Below the pieces are notes generated by a model that saw nothing but the letters and a program-made list of their open reading frames with translations, did no database searches and was not told the origin of the DNA. From NCBI GenBank assembly GCA_030704615.1, contig CM060733.1, forward strand, positions 13,764,001-13,828,000: a DNA stretch of 64,000 nucleotides. Direction: 5' to 3'. The DNA is from Takakia lepidozioides. Its lineage: Eukaryota > Streptophyta > Takakiopsida > Takakiales > Takakiaceae. A program made the translations under genes and the position numbers. Numbering within the stretch: position 1 is the first letter of the stretch; every line of letters starts with the position of its first letter. Below are positions 47,755 through 58,794 of the stretch, piece after piece.

Positions 47755-47976
47755 GTCTATTCCGTGGAACTCACTGAAGTCTTGCATTATGAGGATCAGA
47801 ACTGCTTGACTTGCACGAGGCCTTGACCCTTAGGCAATCCCCAGAGCAGCAGTAGCTTTTGGGCTGCTTTTTTACTTTGTGTTTTTCATTTTGTCCCATA
47901 AGCTCTTTGAGTTTTCCGCAGATGTAATAAAGTACCATTTTGTTTCATTTCATTCATTTTCATTTCATTTTGTTTC
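47755..47976 (+). mobile_element. 5'-truncated LINE copy of the TTTCA-tail family
   Basis: Matches the last coding codons and 3' end of the LINE at 21835-23585 (CATTATGAGGATCAGAACTG, then GCACGAGGCCTTGACCCTTA). It ends in the hairpin variant AAGCTCTTTGAGTTTTCCGC and a TTTCA-rich tail. It lies inside the CACTA-type element, so it came in with it or later. Confidence 0.85.
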
Positions 47977-48613
47977 ATGGCATGTCTTTCATCGTTTGTG
48001 CATTTCTAATGCATGATTAGTTCTCTTGTATGGCATTACTAGTCGACTCACTACAAACACCAAAACTCCAAAGCATGAATCACTATGAATGATTGTTCAA
48101 GTAATTTCGAGCACTTCATGTAAAGTAGTAAAGCAGTGGTTGCGCCAACTTCCGCAGTCACAATTGCCACTGGGCATGTAGCACTGCAAGTTATGTGGTC
48201 TACTACCACGTGGCGCCCCGGGCCCGTGGCCACGTGGCAGCAGTGGTGCTCGTCGTGACGCCGCCACGTCGGCATCCATATCGTCGTCCACGTCCGCATC
48301 CATGTATCACCGCGCTTCAGTGAGTCGGTCCACTCATCCGGAGGGAAAAGTCAAAGTCAGCCCAAAAGGTTAGACACACGGGCGGCCCGCCTGGTTACGC
48401 CACGTGGTTCTTCAGCATTAATCGCATTAATCGCTGAGCAGTTGTTCGCGCGTCTGCGTCCTTTACCACTCCAATCATTGGATGTCCAACCCAACTACCA
48501 CGTCTGTTGTAACTAGTCGTTTGTAACTTCCAGTCGATCCCAGTTTTTTGACTTTTACGACTCAAAATGAGTCGTTACCCCAGTGGTAAATGACACGAAT
48601 GCTTCTAGTGCAA

Positions 48614-49554
48614 GATGCTCCATGGGCTGTTCCTACGCAGAAGTGCTCTGGGGATCCATTTTGCCAAAAGCGCCGAGACCTGGGCCTGAGGGTCGATAAT
48701 ACCTAGGCCACCAATTTTTTTGCTTTGGCAGAGCTGCTCCCAAGCCACCAGAGGGCGCCTGGTGGGGGAGGCTGGATTTGCACCCCATAAAAAATTGCGG
48801 AATATAGACTTAATCTCAGAGAAGAAGGAAGCACTAGGGGCCCACATGGCAGTATAGAACCAGGCAGATCCTTCCACAACCTGATTAAAGATTAGGGCCC
48901 TGCCTGCCAATGAGAGCATAGCAGATGACCAATAAGCCAACTTGCATCTGATTTTTGCGAGAACCTTGTGCATTCTCTTGTGCATTCTCTGATCCTCGAA
49001 AAGGTGAGAGCCAAATTGATAACCAAGCACTGTGTGGCATTCTCCAGGAAGGAGCCATTGAAGCCCGATATCTTGGCCCCATTGCGAACAGTGGAGCTTG
49101 GGAGAGGAAGGGCTGAGCTCAGACAGGAGACCCTTAGACTTCGACCAATTGACCTTTAAACCATAAGCAAAGCTGAAGGTTTGCAATACAGCCAGAGCAT
49201 TCCTGGAATTGGAGGGTAGCTCATCATTCAATCAGCAAAGAGGTATCATCAGCATACATGGAGAGCTTAATCGAGTCAATTGGGGCAGCAGGATCATGGT
49301 GAGGATGACACAACCCAATGATATCAGGTCTGCTTTGCATCATGTGGCCCAAGGCATCAGCCGCAATCAGGAAGAGGAAGGGGGCTAAAGGACAGCTTGG
49401 CCTACAGATCTAAAAAGAGGGAAGGCCTTGGAGAGACTTCCATTGATCATCATTTTGCTAGATGCTGATCTTAGGAGAATAAAAATCCAGGAAAGGAAAT
49501 CACCTTTGATCCCTACTTTAGATAAGACTCCCTGCAAGAAGGTCCAATCCAAGA
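48614..49554 (-). mobile_element. L1-type LINE, reverse-transcriptase half (split by the CACTA-type element)
   Basis: Minus-strand coding from DWTFLQGVLSKVGIKGDFLS through a decayed PLAP region, then SMYADD (complement near 49255), SGLKVNWSKSKG-type sequence and GYQFGSHLFEDQRMHK, to RRNSPWSI at the insertion point. One frameshift lies near 49230 and a small in-frame duplication (QRMHKRMHK) is present. The 5' end stops exactly at the CACTAG terminus at 49555. With 40064-42192 it forms one LINE of about 3 kb. Confidence 0.88.
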
Positions 49555-50840
49555 CACTAGAAGAGAAACCGGCTTTTTCCATGGCTCTATGGCCAGACTT
49601 GACCGTTGCTATCTTCGCTTGGGCTAAAGTTATGCCAACAGGCCCTGTTTTGCCAGACTTTGATCATGCAGCCATTTCCCTCTCTTTTGCCACCCCTGGA
49701 AGCAAAATCAAAGGCAGGGGCTATGTCATCTCACACCTGGCACATTCCACAACTTTTATCACGGGTCTATACACTGAGCCAAGGTGTGGGTCTAAATATG
49801 CCCTAACTGTGGGGTGTCTCACATGTGGTCCACACCCCAGGCAAGAACGGTGTGAAAACAGCCATGAGCGTGGCAGGGGTTGGCTTAGTTTACATGGCAT
49901 GTTACACACCTGTGTGAAATGGGAACATACAATTATTTCCACTGATTGTGGTGTATGGGGAGTTTGAGAATGATGCCCTTGGAAAATGATTATGAACTTC
50001 ATGTTCATGTTTAGAATTCTGCACGATGGGCTACTAGCAAGTGAAGAATACACCCCATTTTCAATCTCTCCATTATGAAGTCTATAATGCCCTTGGTGAA
50101 ATGAGCATGGGGATCGCATTCAAAGGTGGCCCCGTTCCGTTACAACCTATGACACAACTAGGACAAATAGGCATAGGCATGATTTACACTTTTTGCCACA
50201 AATCATTTGCATCATCTTTACGTTGAACTCCTTGTTTATGTGACATGCTTGGACTTTGTCATCTCACACATCAAAGAAAAAACCAGAATATTTCGAAAAA
50301 ATCCTAACCTAAATTTACTAACAAGTGTTCAAACCAGCCCAATGGTAATATATTTTATTACCATTATCAAATGTTTGTCTACGTGGTGTTTTGGTTTTCT
50401 AGACAAGTCTGGTAGCAGGACTTTAGCCTCTGACCTAGAATGAATCAAAGTGCAAAAGGTTAAAAAGTCAGAAAGTTGCTAATAAGGTTGCCCATTAGGG
50501 TAATCGTGAACACAGAGGAGGGCTGGGACTTGGCGTTTTTTTTTTGTCTCCCTGCGCCACATCATGTAGCTGAGGGATGGAACGCGATGATCGTAGGATA
50601 TGCAGAGGCGTGGAATGGAGGCGTTGAGCAAATGATGTAGGAAGGAGGAGAGGAGGAGGAGATGAGACGAGGAGAAGCTCGCAACATTCTTGCGAGCTTG
50701 CCGTTCTTGGGAGAGTTAGCTTGGTCATAGCAGGCCGTGTTTCAATCTCTGCCTATTCAGCTACACCGTGGTGGTTCGATCTCACAGACCAATCCGACAT
50801 TACCTGACTGCAGACACAAGCAGCAAACACAAGAAGTCCT

Positions 50841-53112
50841 TTTGGGTTGATGGTCGGTCAAGTCATGACACAACCTCAAGGACAATGTGGTGAGGGCATC
50901 TTTTTTTTTGACCTATTTCAACCTGTTTTGCCCTCTCACATCATGTTTGTGTGCATTGCAATGCTTGTGCAAGCCTGGCAACCCTTGAGAAGGGCAAAGA
51001 GGTGCATGGGGATATCATCAAAGCTGGAATTGTACCTAATGTCATTCCATACACTGCCCTGGCAGCTCTGGAAAAGGAGAAGGAGGTCCGTGGTGACATC
51101 TTCAGAGCTGGAATTGTACCAAATGTCATTTTGAACAATACCCTAGTGGACATGTATGCAAAATGTGGGTGCATCGGGGATGCAAAGGGAGTGTTCAACA
51201 CTATGGCTGAACGAGATGTGGTGTCGTGGAGTGCGATGCTTGCAGGGTATGCACAGCAGGGACGTGAGGCTTTGGAGACCTATGAGCAAATGATGGGGGA
51301 AGGGGTTCAGCCCGGCCACATCATGTTTGTATGCATTGCAGGCTTGGCAGCCCTGGAGAAGGGCAAAGAGGTGCATGGGGATATCATCAAAGCTGGAATT
51401 GTACCTAATGTCATTCCATACACTGTCCTGGCAGCTCTGGAAAATGGGAAGGAGGTCCATGGTGACACCTTCAGAGCTGGAATTGTACCAAATGTCATTT
51501 TGAACAATACCCTAGTGGACATGTATGCAAAATGTGGGTGCATCGAGGATGCAAAGGGAGTGTTCAACACTATGGCTGAACGAGATGTGGTGTCATGGAG
51601 CGCGATGCTTGCAGGGTATGCACAGCAGGGACGTGGGATGGAGGCTTTGGAGACCTATGAGCAAATGATGGGGGAAGGGGTTCAGCCCGGCCACATCATG
51701 TTTGTATGCATTGCAGGCCTGGCAGCCCTGGAGAAGGGCAAAGAGGTGCATGGGGATATCATCAAAGCTGGAATTGTACCTAATGTCATTCCATACACTG
51801 CCCTGGCAGCTCTGGAAAAGGGGAAGGAGGTCCGTGGTGACATCTTTAGAGCTGGAATTGTACCAAATGTCATTTTGAACAATACCCTAGTGGACATGTA
51901 TGCAAAATGTGGGTGCATCGGGGATGCAAAGGGAGTGTTCAACACTATGGCTGAACGAGATGTGGTGTCGTGGAGTGCGATGCTTGCAGGGTATACATAG
52001 CAGGGACGTGAGGCTTTGTAGACCTATGAGCAAATGATGGGGGAAGGGGTTCAGCCCGGCCACATCATGTTTGTATGCATTGCAGGCCTGGCAGCCCTGG
52101 AGAAGGGCAAAGAGGTGCATGGGGATATCATCAAAGCTGGAATTGTACCTAATGTCAATCCATACACTGCCCTGGCAGCTCTCGAAAAGGGGAAGGAGGT
52201 CCGTGGTGACATCTTTAGAGCTGGAATTGTACCAAATGTCATTTTGAACAATACCCTAGTGGACATGTATGCAAAATGGGGGTGCATCGAGGATACAAAG
52301 GGAGTGTTCAACACTATGGCTGAACGAGATGTGGTGTCGTGGAGTGCGATGCTTGCAGGGTATGCACAACAGGGATGTGGGATGGAGGCTTTGGAGACCT
52401 ATGAGCAAATGATGGGGGAAGGGGTTCAGCCCAGCCACATCATGTTTGTGTGCATTGCAGGCCTGGCAGCCCTGATTTAAATCAGGCACGTCAATCATAC
52501 CACAGCTTCTAAAAGAGAATCAAGGGAGTCCATAATGCCTCTTCTTGCTCTTCTGGGCATGTGAAGATGCTTTGTGAGGCAGACTGACTGAAAGAGGCTC
52601 TACAACCTTTAAACCAATGAGCATTTCAGTCACATTATCCAAAGTGGATTCACACCAAGTGTTTTTCTCCTCAACCCCCTTGTGAACATGTATGTTAAGT
52701 GCAGGAGCATCATGAATGCACACCGAGTGTTCAACGGAATGCCTCAACGAACTTTGATCACGTTGAATATAATGTTGACAGGATTTAACATGGGTGTGGT
52801 AGGAATGCTTTGGAGACCTATGAGCAACTGTTGCGCGAAGGGGTGAAGCCCAACCACATCGCATTTGTTTGTAATGCATGTGCAAGCCTAGGAGCTATGG
52901 AAAAGGGCAAAGAGGTCCATGGTGATATCGTCAAATCTGGAATTGTACCCAATGTCATTCTGAACACTGCCCTGGTGGACTACATGTATGCCAAATGTGG
53001 GTGCATCGAGGATGCAAAGGAAGTGTTTGACAGTATGGCTGAACGAGATGTGGTGTCGTGGAGTGTGATGATTGCAAGATATGCACAACAAGGGCACGGA
53101 TGGAGGCTTTGA
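50841..53112 (+). pseudogene. Tandem PPR array, period about 375 bp, interrupted by stops
   Basis: About four units at 375-bp spacing (landmark CCACATCATGTTTGT at about 50936, 51316, 51691, 52061 and 52436). A more diverged, partly frame-broken unit follows to 53112. Each unit encodes NNTLVDMYAKCGC, AERDVVSWSAMLAGYAQQG, MEALETYEQMMGEGVQP and then a doubled AALEKGKEV segment. The longest frame is 50951-52000 (349 codons), closed by a TAG in the third unit. A second frame runs 52034-52480. The motifs are PLS-class PPR (organelle RNA binding), but there is no E or DYW end, no transit peptide and internal stops. High identity between units points to recent expansion. Confidence 0.85.
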
Positions 53113-53147
53113 CCTATGAGCAATGATGCGGGAAGGGGTGATTCCCC

Positions 53148-53965
53148 GTGGAAAAATAGCTCCAAGAAACCTTCATGGGTAGATGGTCAACTGGAAGCCG
53201 CAGCAGCAGCGACACAATTGATAAAATCAGGCAATGCTAATCAAGGCACCTTCTTCAACCCATTTCACTCTGTTTTCCCCTCTTATCAGAATCGCCCTAA
53301 ATTTTCATGTTTTAAGAATTTTGCAAGTTAGCTGGTTGAGTGAACCTTTGATAGTTTGGAGTGACTTTGACATGATACTGCCAAAGTGACAATAGGAAAT
53401 TATCCAGAAATAGGTAACAGAGAGGAGAAGTTGTGGAATGAATACTTTTCTGACCCCAGTCAATGTTGGGACAACCATCTTGGAAGGTAAATGCCTTCGG
53501 ATTACAGAGTGGTAGATGCAATTGAGAATAGGAACTGGTGTGATAAGATGAGTTGGGTGTTTGCTGGAACAAATCTAGGCTGCCATTGTCAGCTGCTAAC
53601 AGCAATGCAAGGATGTATGCATGATCTGTGAAGAGGCATGGATAGCTGAAGGAGCAGGGATAGAGTGTCATCCAAGAGGGCCAGATTTCAAGCTCCAGAT
53701 TACTTATGATTCCCTGTGGAGGGTTAGCTATAAGAAACCTGCCTGGGTAGATGGTACATAGTTTGGAGTGATTTTGACATGATACTACCAAAGTGACAAT
53801 AGGAAAGTATCCAGAAACATGTAACAGAGATGAGGAGAAGCTGTGGAATGAATGCTTTTCTGACCGCAGTCAAGGGTGGGACAACCGAGGGAGAAAGGTG
53901 AATGTCTATTAGATTACAGAGAGTAGGAGACGCAACTCAGCATAGACACTAAGGCAAACTCTCTT
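53148..53965. repeat. Repeat of about 550-bp period (copies 3-4)
   Basis: Continues straight from the end of the last PPR unit, with the same landmark order as 46665-47750. The second unit here is shortened, joining TAGATGGTACATAG directly to the TTTGGAGTGA part. Confidence 0.7.
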
Positions 53966-54420
53966 TCCCTGCAAATGGTGTGTTTTGGTATCTGAGCGAA
54001 TAAATATAATTACTAAAAACATAATTTCAATATTTTGTTATTTAATAATGTTCTCATCCAGGGCACTGTCCATTTTTCCTATAATAGAATAATAATAATA
54101 ATAACAATAAATTAAATCCATTAATATTCAAACTTAATATTGGAAATTAAATAATAATTAATTAATGTGTACCACCACACAGGAACGAACACGTGTTGCA
54201 TAGTGACTTGTCGAAGGTGTGAAATATGACACGTGTCGCATAGTGGCTTGTTCAAGGTGTGAAATCCGCCGTGAAACATGCCACATTGGCCTTTTTTCAC
54301 ACTCTGTCATGTTAGCTATGCCATCGGCCATGTCAACGGCCATGTCACCATGCACCCCGTGAAAAAAGCCCACTCATGGAAAAAGCCTCCCGTGGAAAAA
54401 GCCACCCATGGACTTTTCCA
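53966..54420. repeat. AT-rich zone and subterminal repeats of the CACTA-type right end
   Basis: An ATAATA-rich stretch (54060-54170), then a tandem pair containing CACGTGT(T/C)GCATAGTG (54190 and 54233), then CATGGAAAAAGCC/CGTGGAAAAAGCC motifs. Confidence 0.6.
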
Positions 54421-54564
54421 CAGGGCCACCCGAGAGCCAGGCCGTCCACGGGGTGTCCGAAAGCACTAGTCGTTCCTTACACCCACGGCAGGTGTGGACT
54501 GCGGCTAATTCCACAACAAAAAGTGTGGAAAAAACCGTGGAAAAAGCCGGTTTCTCTTCTAGTG

Positions 54565-54905
54565 TAGCAGGAAGGCAAAGATATATGCATGATTTTGTGC
54601 AGAGGCATAGATAGCTGAAGGAGCAGGGATAGAGTGTGAGTCCAGATTCATCCAAGAGGGCCGGATTTCAAGCTCCACATTACCTATGATTCCCTGTGAA
54701 AGGATAGATACAAGAAACCTGCATGGGTAGATGGTCAACTGGAAGCCGCAGCAGCAGCGACACAATTGATAAAATCAGGCATTGCTAATGAAGGCAGCGT
54801 TCTTCAACACATTTCACCCTGTTTTCCCCTCTTATCAGAATCGGCCCTAAATTTTCATGTTGAATTCTGCAAGTTAGTTGTTGAGTGAATCTAGTTTGGA
54901 GTAAC
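54565..54905. repeat. Repeat of about 550-bp period (copy 5, partial)
   Basis: Begins abruptly in the middle of the unit (TAGCAGGAAGGCAAAG) at the CACTA-type right end and runs to the TTTGGAGTAACTTTGACATG part. Confidence 0.7.
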
Positions 54906-54939
54906 TTTGACATGATATTGCCAATGTCACAAGGATATG

Positions 54940-55980
54940 CATTGAACTCATTGGTAGCGGGATATTGGGATAACTCTTGGCCATGTGCCATTGTCAAAGC
55001 TGAAATTGTACTAGTTGTCATTCTGAACACTGCTCTGGTGGACATGTATGCCAAATGTGGGTGCAGCAAGCCTGATGCGAAGGGAGAGTTCGACAACATG
55101 GCTAATTGAGATGTGGTGTTGTGGAGTGCCATGATTGCAAGGTATGTGCAGCATGGGTGTGGGATTAAGGCTTTGGAAACCTAAGAGAAAATGATGTGGG
55201 AAAGGATGAAGCCAGACTAGGTCATGTTCATTTGTGTTTGTAATATGCATATGCGATAGAAGCCCTGGGAAGGGGCCAAGAGGTTCATGGTGACATCATC
55301 AAAGCTGGAATTGTACCTGATGTCATTCTGAACATTCCCCTGGTGTACATCTATATCAAACACGAGCCTGGTAGCCCTGGAAAGGACGCAAATGTCCATG
55401 GTGACATCGTCAAAGCTGGAATTGTACCACTAGATGTCTCTAAACACTGCCTTGGTGGATATGTATGTCAAATGCAAGCCTGGCAGCCCTGAAAAAGGGT
55501 GCAGAGGTCCACAGTAATATTGTCAAAGCTGGTTTTGTATCTGATGTGATTCTGAACGTTGCCGTAGTGGACATGTATGCCAAGTTTGGGTACAACTACA
55601 AAGATACAAATGACATGCAGTTTGATAATATGGCTGAATAAGGTGTGGTATTAGCCTAGCCCATAATTGCACTTAACTGGAGTAAGCAATGAATGAAGAC
55701 GGGGTTCGTGGTGACATCGTCCAAGCTGGAATTGAACTGATGTCATTATGAAATATGCCCTTGTAGTGAGGGCGTGCAGAGCAAGAGCGCGGGATGAGGC
55801 TTTGGAGACTTGAAAGATGATGGGCGAAGGGGTGAAGCTCGACCACATCATGTTTGTGTGCGTTTGCAGTGCGTGTGCAATCCTGATAGCCCTGAAAATC
55901 ACATGCAAAGAGGTACATGGTTGCATTACCAAAGCTGGAATTGTACAAGATGTGATTCTGAACAATACCCTCTTGGGCAT
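54940..55980 (+). pseudogene. Strongly degenerate PPR fragments
   Basis: Plus-strand pieces in many frames: VILNTALVDMYAKCGC near 55018-55065, repeated GDI(V/I)KAGIVP segments near 55290, 55400 and 55710, and NMAE near 55630. Older than the 51-52 kb array by its decay. Confidence 0.75.
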
Positions 55981-56170
55981 GGATAGCTGAATGAGCAGGG
56001 ATAGAGTGTGGGTGTAGATTCATCCAAGAGGGCCGGATTTTCAAGCTCCAAATTACCTATGATTCACTGTGGAATGATAGCTACAAGAAACCTGCATGGG
56101 TAGATGGTCAACTGGAAGCCGCAGCAGTAGCGGCACATGATAAAATCGGACACTGCTAATGAAGGTAGTG
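55978..56170. repeat. Repeat of about 550-bp period (copy 6, partial)
   Basis: Covers ATAGCTGAATGAGCAGGGAT to the GCTAATGAAGG part of the unit, again directly after PPR fragments. Confidence 0.7.
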
Positions 56171-57250
56171 GATTGCTGAAGTTCGAGAGATGCCGGTGTA
56201 TGTCTGCTCAGGCATTTGGAAGTCTACATAGACTTTGCAGTTTTGTGCATTTTTGAAGCAGCACCGGATTAGATTATGGAACGGATCTTTGAACATTAAG
56301 TCACGTTGTATTTGAATCGATGTTCCAATTTCAAATGTGCTTTCATGTTTTAATGGTGTTTTCGCGTGCTTTCAATGGTGCTTTCATGTTTCAATGCTGC
56401 TAGAGTTAGGCCCATGACCACGGTCATGTACACGACTACCTCCCATCCACAGAGCCTCCGCCACGTGCCACGTGCAATATCTAGAGTGCGCCATGGAAGT
56501 CATATGTTCCATTCATAATGACCACCCCCATCCTGCATAATTTGACTCCACGTGTCATGCCACATGTCATGTCCAGTCTTCTTCACGTGTTGTCCTGGGG
56601 CTAATCTGCGGAAGTCGTATATGCCAGTCGTAAAGACCCTGTCGCCTTCCCATTGTCGTGACACGTGGCATATCCCTTCCGTTCCATATGAAGCTGACAT
56701 GGATCCACAGTCATTTACTACGGTCTTATCAATAACTACGATTAGGCGATTAGGAGCTCTATGTGACGCCTAATCCCCGTCTCATCGCCGTCCCCGTCCA
56801 CGACTGTCAGATACGACTCAACGACTCATTTGTCACAACTGACTGGGCAGTCATGCAGTCATAAAAGGCTGATACGATTGGAAAATAGCAGACGTAAAAG
56901 CCCCCATCTGTTGTATTGAATGCTTGTAAATTGCAAAAGGCCAAAAATGTACACACCAGCTTAGGCAAGCAGGGAAACACGCAGCCTATCCTTCCAGCTA
57001 TTCTGAGACTGCTAACTCCCCCTTACACGACGGTAGAGAAGATAGATTGCAAGCAGTCTACTCAGCCAGATTATATCCATCAAGCGGGAAGTACTATCAT
57101 TAGGATTTTAGAATTCAGTGGACTACAATGCAAGCTAGATGGCTAGATTTGAATTCAGTGGATAACGTAGTAGTTATGAACTCGACACCCTGTCTCCCGC
57201 GTTGCCAGTGTTGATGCGTATTAAGTAAGTTCATGCAACTTACTCCTTTA
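56171..57250. other. Interval with CACGTG- and CAGTC-rich sequence, no gene
   Basis: No supported coding sequence. Between 56400 and 56860 the motifs CACGTG, CCACRTG and CGACTC/AGTCGT recur, much like the right subterminal zone of the CACTA-type element at 48200-48590. It may be a decayed end of a related element. Confidence 0.35.
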
Positions 57251-57256
57251 TTCATG

Positions 57257-57600
57257 TTATTGCAATGCCCCAAGCCTAGCTCCTAACTCAGCTGCATGAT
57301 TCAAGGCCTCCCCATTGGCTGAAGTGAGTGGATGGCCTTGGGTCAGGAGAACACTGGCCGAACTTGCCATCATCTTTGCATTCCACGCCACCACATTTTG
57401 GTCAGCCATATGGTCCAACACTTGATTTGCATCCTCAATGGTGTAGCATTTGGCATACATGTCCACCGGGCAGTATTCAAAATGACATCTGGTACACTTC
57501 CAGCTTTGACAATGTCACCATGGACCTCTGTTCCCTTTTCCAGGGCTGCCAGGGTCGCATGGCATACATTACACCCGGGCAGTGGTGCACCATGTTGTTA
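57257..57600 (-). pseudogene. Degenerate PPR fragment on the minus strand
   Basis: Minus-strand reading gives a decayed EVHGDIVKAG part (near 57510), then DMYAKCYTIEDANQVLDHMA and QNVVAWNAKM, with frame breaks. Orientation is opposite to the other PPR fragments. Confidence 0.7.
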
Positions 57601-57734
57601 GCTTTTGATCATGATGGGGAAGTGGAAGCTATGTAAGTAACAACTAGTGTCAGCTTTTTCTACTGGCCTTGTGTCAATTGTTCTAATTTTCCATCCTCGG
57701 AGATAATATATAGTTAAGAGGCTTGCTCTCCAAC

Positions 57735-57960
57735 CCAGTAAGGACACCCACTTGATGAACATGCAGATGATTGGCAAGTCGGATCCGTATATGATCCTAG
57801 ATATGTGTGCAAGGGTTTTGTTAAAAGAGAAAACACTAGTGCACATGATATTAGTAACCTCAATCCTGAATTACATGCTCAGACCTTCGCATTGAACAGA
57901 CTTCGATCTGGCTGGTTAGTTGTGCCACACCGCACCCATCAGGGAAGTATCTGTCAGTAA
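57735..57960 (+). pseudogene. Broken copy of SYT7 exon 9 and the start of intron 9
   Basis: Closely follows 32325-32530: ATGATTGGCAAGTCGGATCC is identical, then small insertions destroy the frame (TAGATATGTGTGCAAGGG replaces the original TATGTGCGGG part). Similarity continues past the exon end into the intron (GTTAGTTGTGCCACACCGCACCC), so this is a DNA duplication and not a retrocopy. Confidence 0.85.
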
Positions 57961-58469
57961 TTGACGAAGCAAATATTGACAAGTGAACCTTTACGGGCCC
58001 AGTCACCGTGAACGTCCTGAGAGACTTAGGAGAACGTCGTTTCTGACTTTCCTGCTGTAAAAAAAAAGAAACATAGGTTAGGTTTGGATGATAATTGTTT
58101 CATCCAAAATTTGACTGGATGAAAAATCGGGCAACAAACCCTAGAGCCCTGCTAGAACAGATTCTGTCGAAATCAGGCAACTACGTTCGTTGCTCATGCC
58201 GTTTTCTGTTGCGTTTTCTAATTTCCTTTCTATGAGAACGCCCGTTTTTTACGTTTTCAAGCATTGATTTTGTGAACTCGTTTTCCGTTCGCGGTGACTG
58301 GGGGTCTCCAGGGACCTTGTTATATCCATGCTAGACATGCTTGCGTGGAACCCTTGTGAACAATGTTGACTGTCCCCTGGCACAATCCTGCCTCAATCCT
58401 GATGCAGTAATCCACTGCTATTCCAAAATAAATGCCATTGCAGGAACTCGTGTCAACAATCAAGATTGA

Positions 58470-58680
58470 AGATGACAGATGCACATGTAGTTAGCAAAGA
58501 CGTCGTGTTCCATTGAGTACTTCAGCCTGATGTCAGCTCGTCCTGAGAATTACCGTGCCTACTATAACTTTTTCGAGTCCTACCATGTGGAAGAAACTAT
58601 GAATTCATGAACTGATCGATTTGAGTTCTTCAGATGGTACATGTCTGCAACTTGTTGTGCATAACGCTTTTTTCACCGTA
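58470..58680 (+). repeat. Duplicated SYT7 intron 9 segment, copy A
   Basis: Matches 32605-32750 (TTGAGTACTTCAGCCTG, then ATGAACTGATC, then CTTGTTGTGCA) with scattered indels. Follows the exon 9 copy in the original order. Confidence 0.8.
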
Positions 58681-58794
58681 TGAACAACATGTTCAGTAAG
58701 TACATTAATCCAAGTGCTTTCTGAAATTGTTGAAATCAGATGAAGTAACTAGTGAAGTTTTGAAAATACAGTCTAGCAGCTCTGCGCCTGTCAT

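Larger units (their letters stand above)
42193..48610. mobile_element. CACTA-type DNA transposon carrying PPR fragments
   Basis: A 6418-bp segment bounded by perfect 19-bp inverted ends, CACTAGAAGCATTCGTGTC at 42193-42211 and its complement at 48592-48610, with a CAA target duplication. It interrupts the coding sequence of an L1-type LINE, whose frame is restored if the element and one CAA are removed. These are defining traits of CACTA (En/Spm) elements. The right subterminal zone (48200-48510) has at least six CCACGT motifs and several GTCGTTA/ACGACTC motifs, as expected of transposase-binding arrays. The inside holds PPR-like fragments (43000-43870, 46500-46665), an unrecognised minus-strand coding relic (44157-46131), a repeat of about 550-bp period, and a truncated LINE. 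No transposase was recognised, so it is probably non-autonomous. Confidence 0.85.
49555..54564. mobile_element. Pair of CACTA-type ends enclosing the PPR array
   Basis: The left end at 49555-49584 begins CACTAGAAGAGAAACCGGCT. The right end at 54535-54564 is its reverse complement over 30 bp with one mismatch. Near the right end, (C/T)C(A/G)TGGAAAAAGCC motifs recur (about 54370-54420 and 54535), as in CACTA subterminal arrays. The 3-bp flanks differ (AGA left, TAG right), and the LINE cut at 49554 does not resume after 54564. The two ends may therefore come from different copies joined by rearrangement, or one flank has been lost. The first nine bases match those of the 42193-48610 element. 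Enclosed: unassigned sequence (49585-50500), the PPR array, repeat units and an AT-rich zone. Confidence 0.6.

Noticed and set aside
50951-52000. A functional PPR protein of 349 aa
   Set aside because: No start context or organelle targeting segment, no E/DYW end, near-identical units and a stop in the third unit argue for a pseudogenic array.
51143-52498. Recurrent minus-strand open frames across the PPR array
   Set aside because: They are antisense shadows that repeat with the 375-bp unit and match no family.
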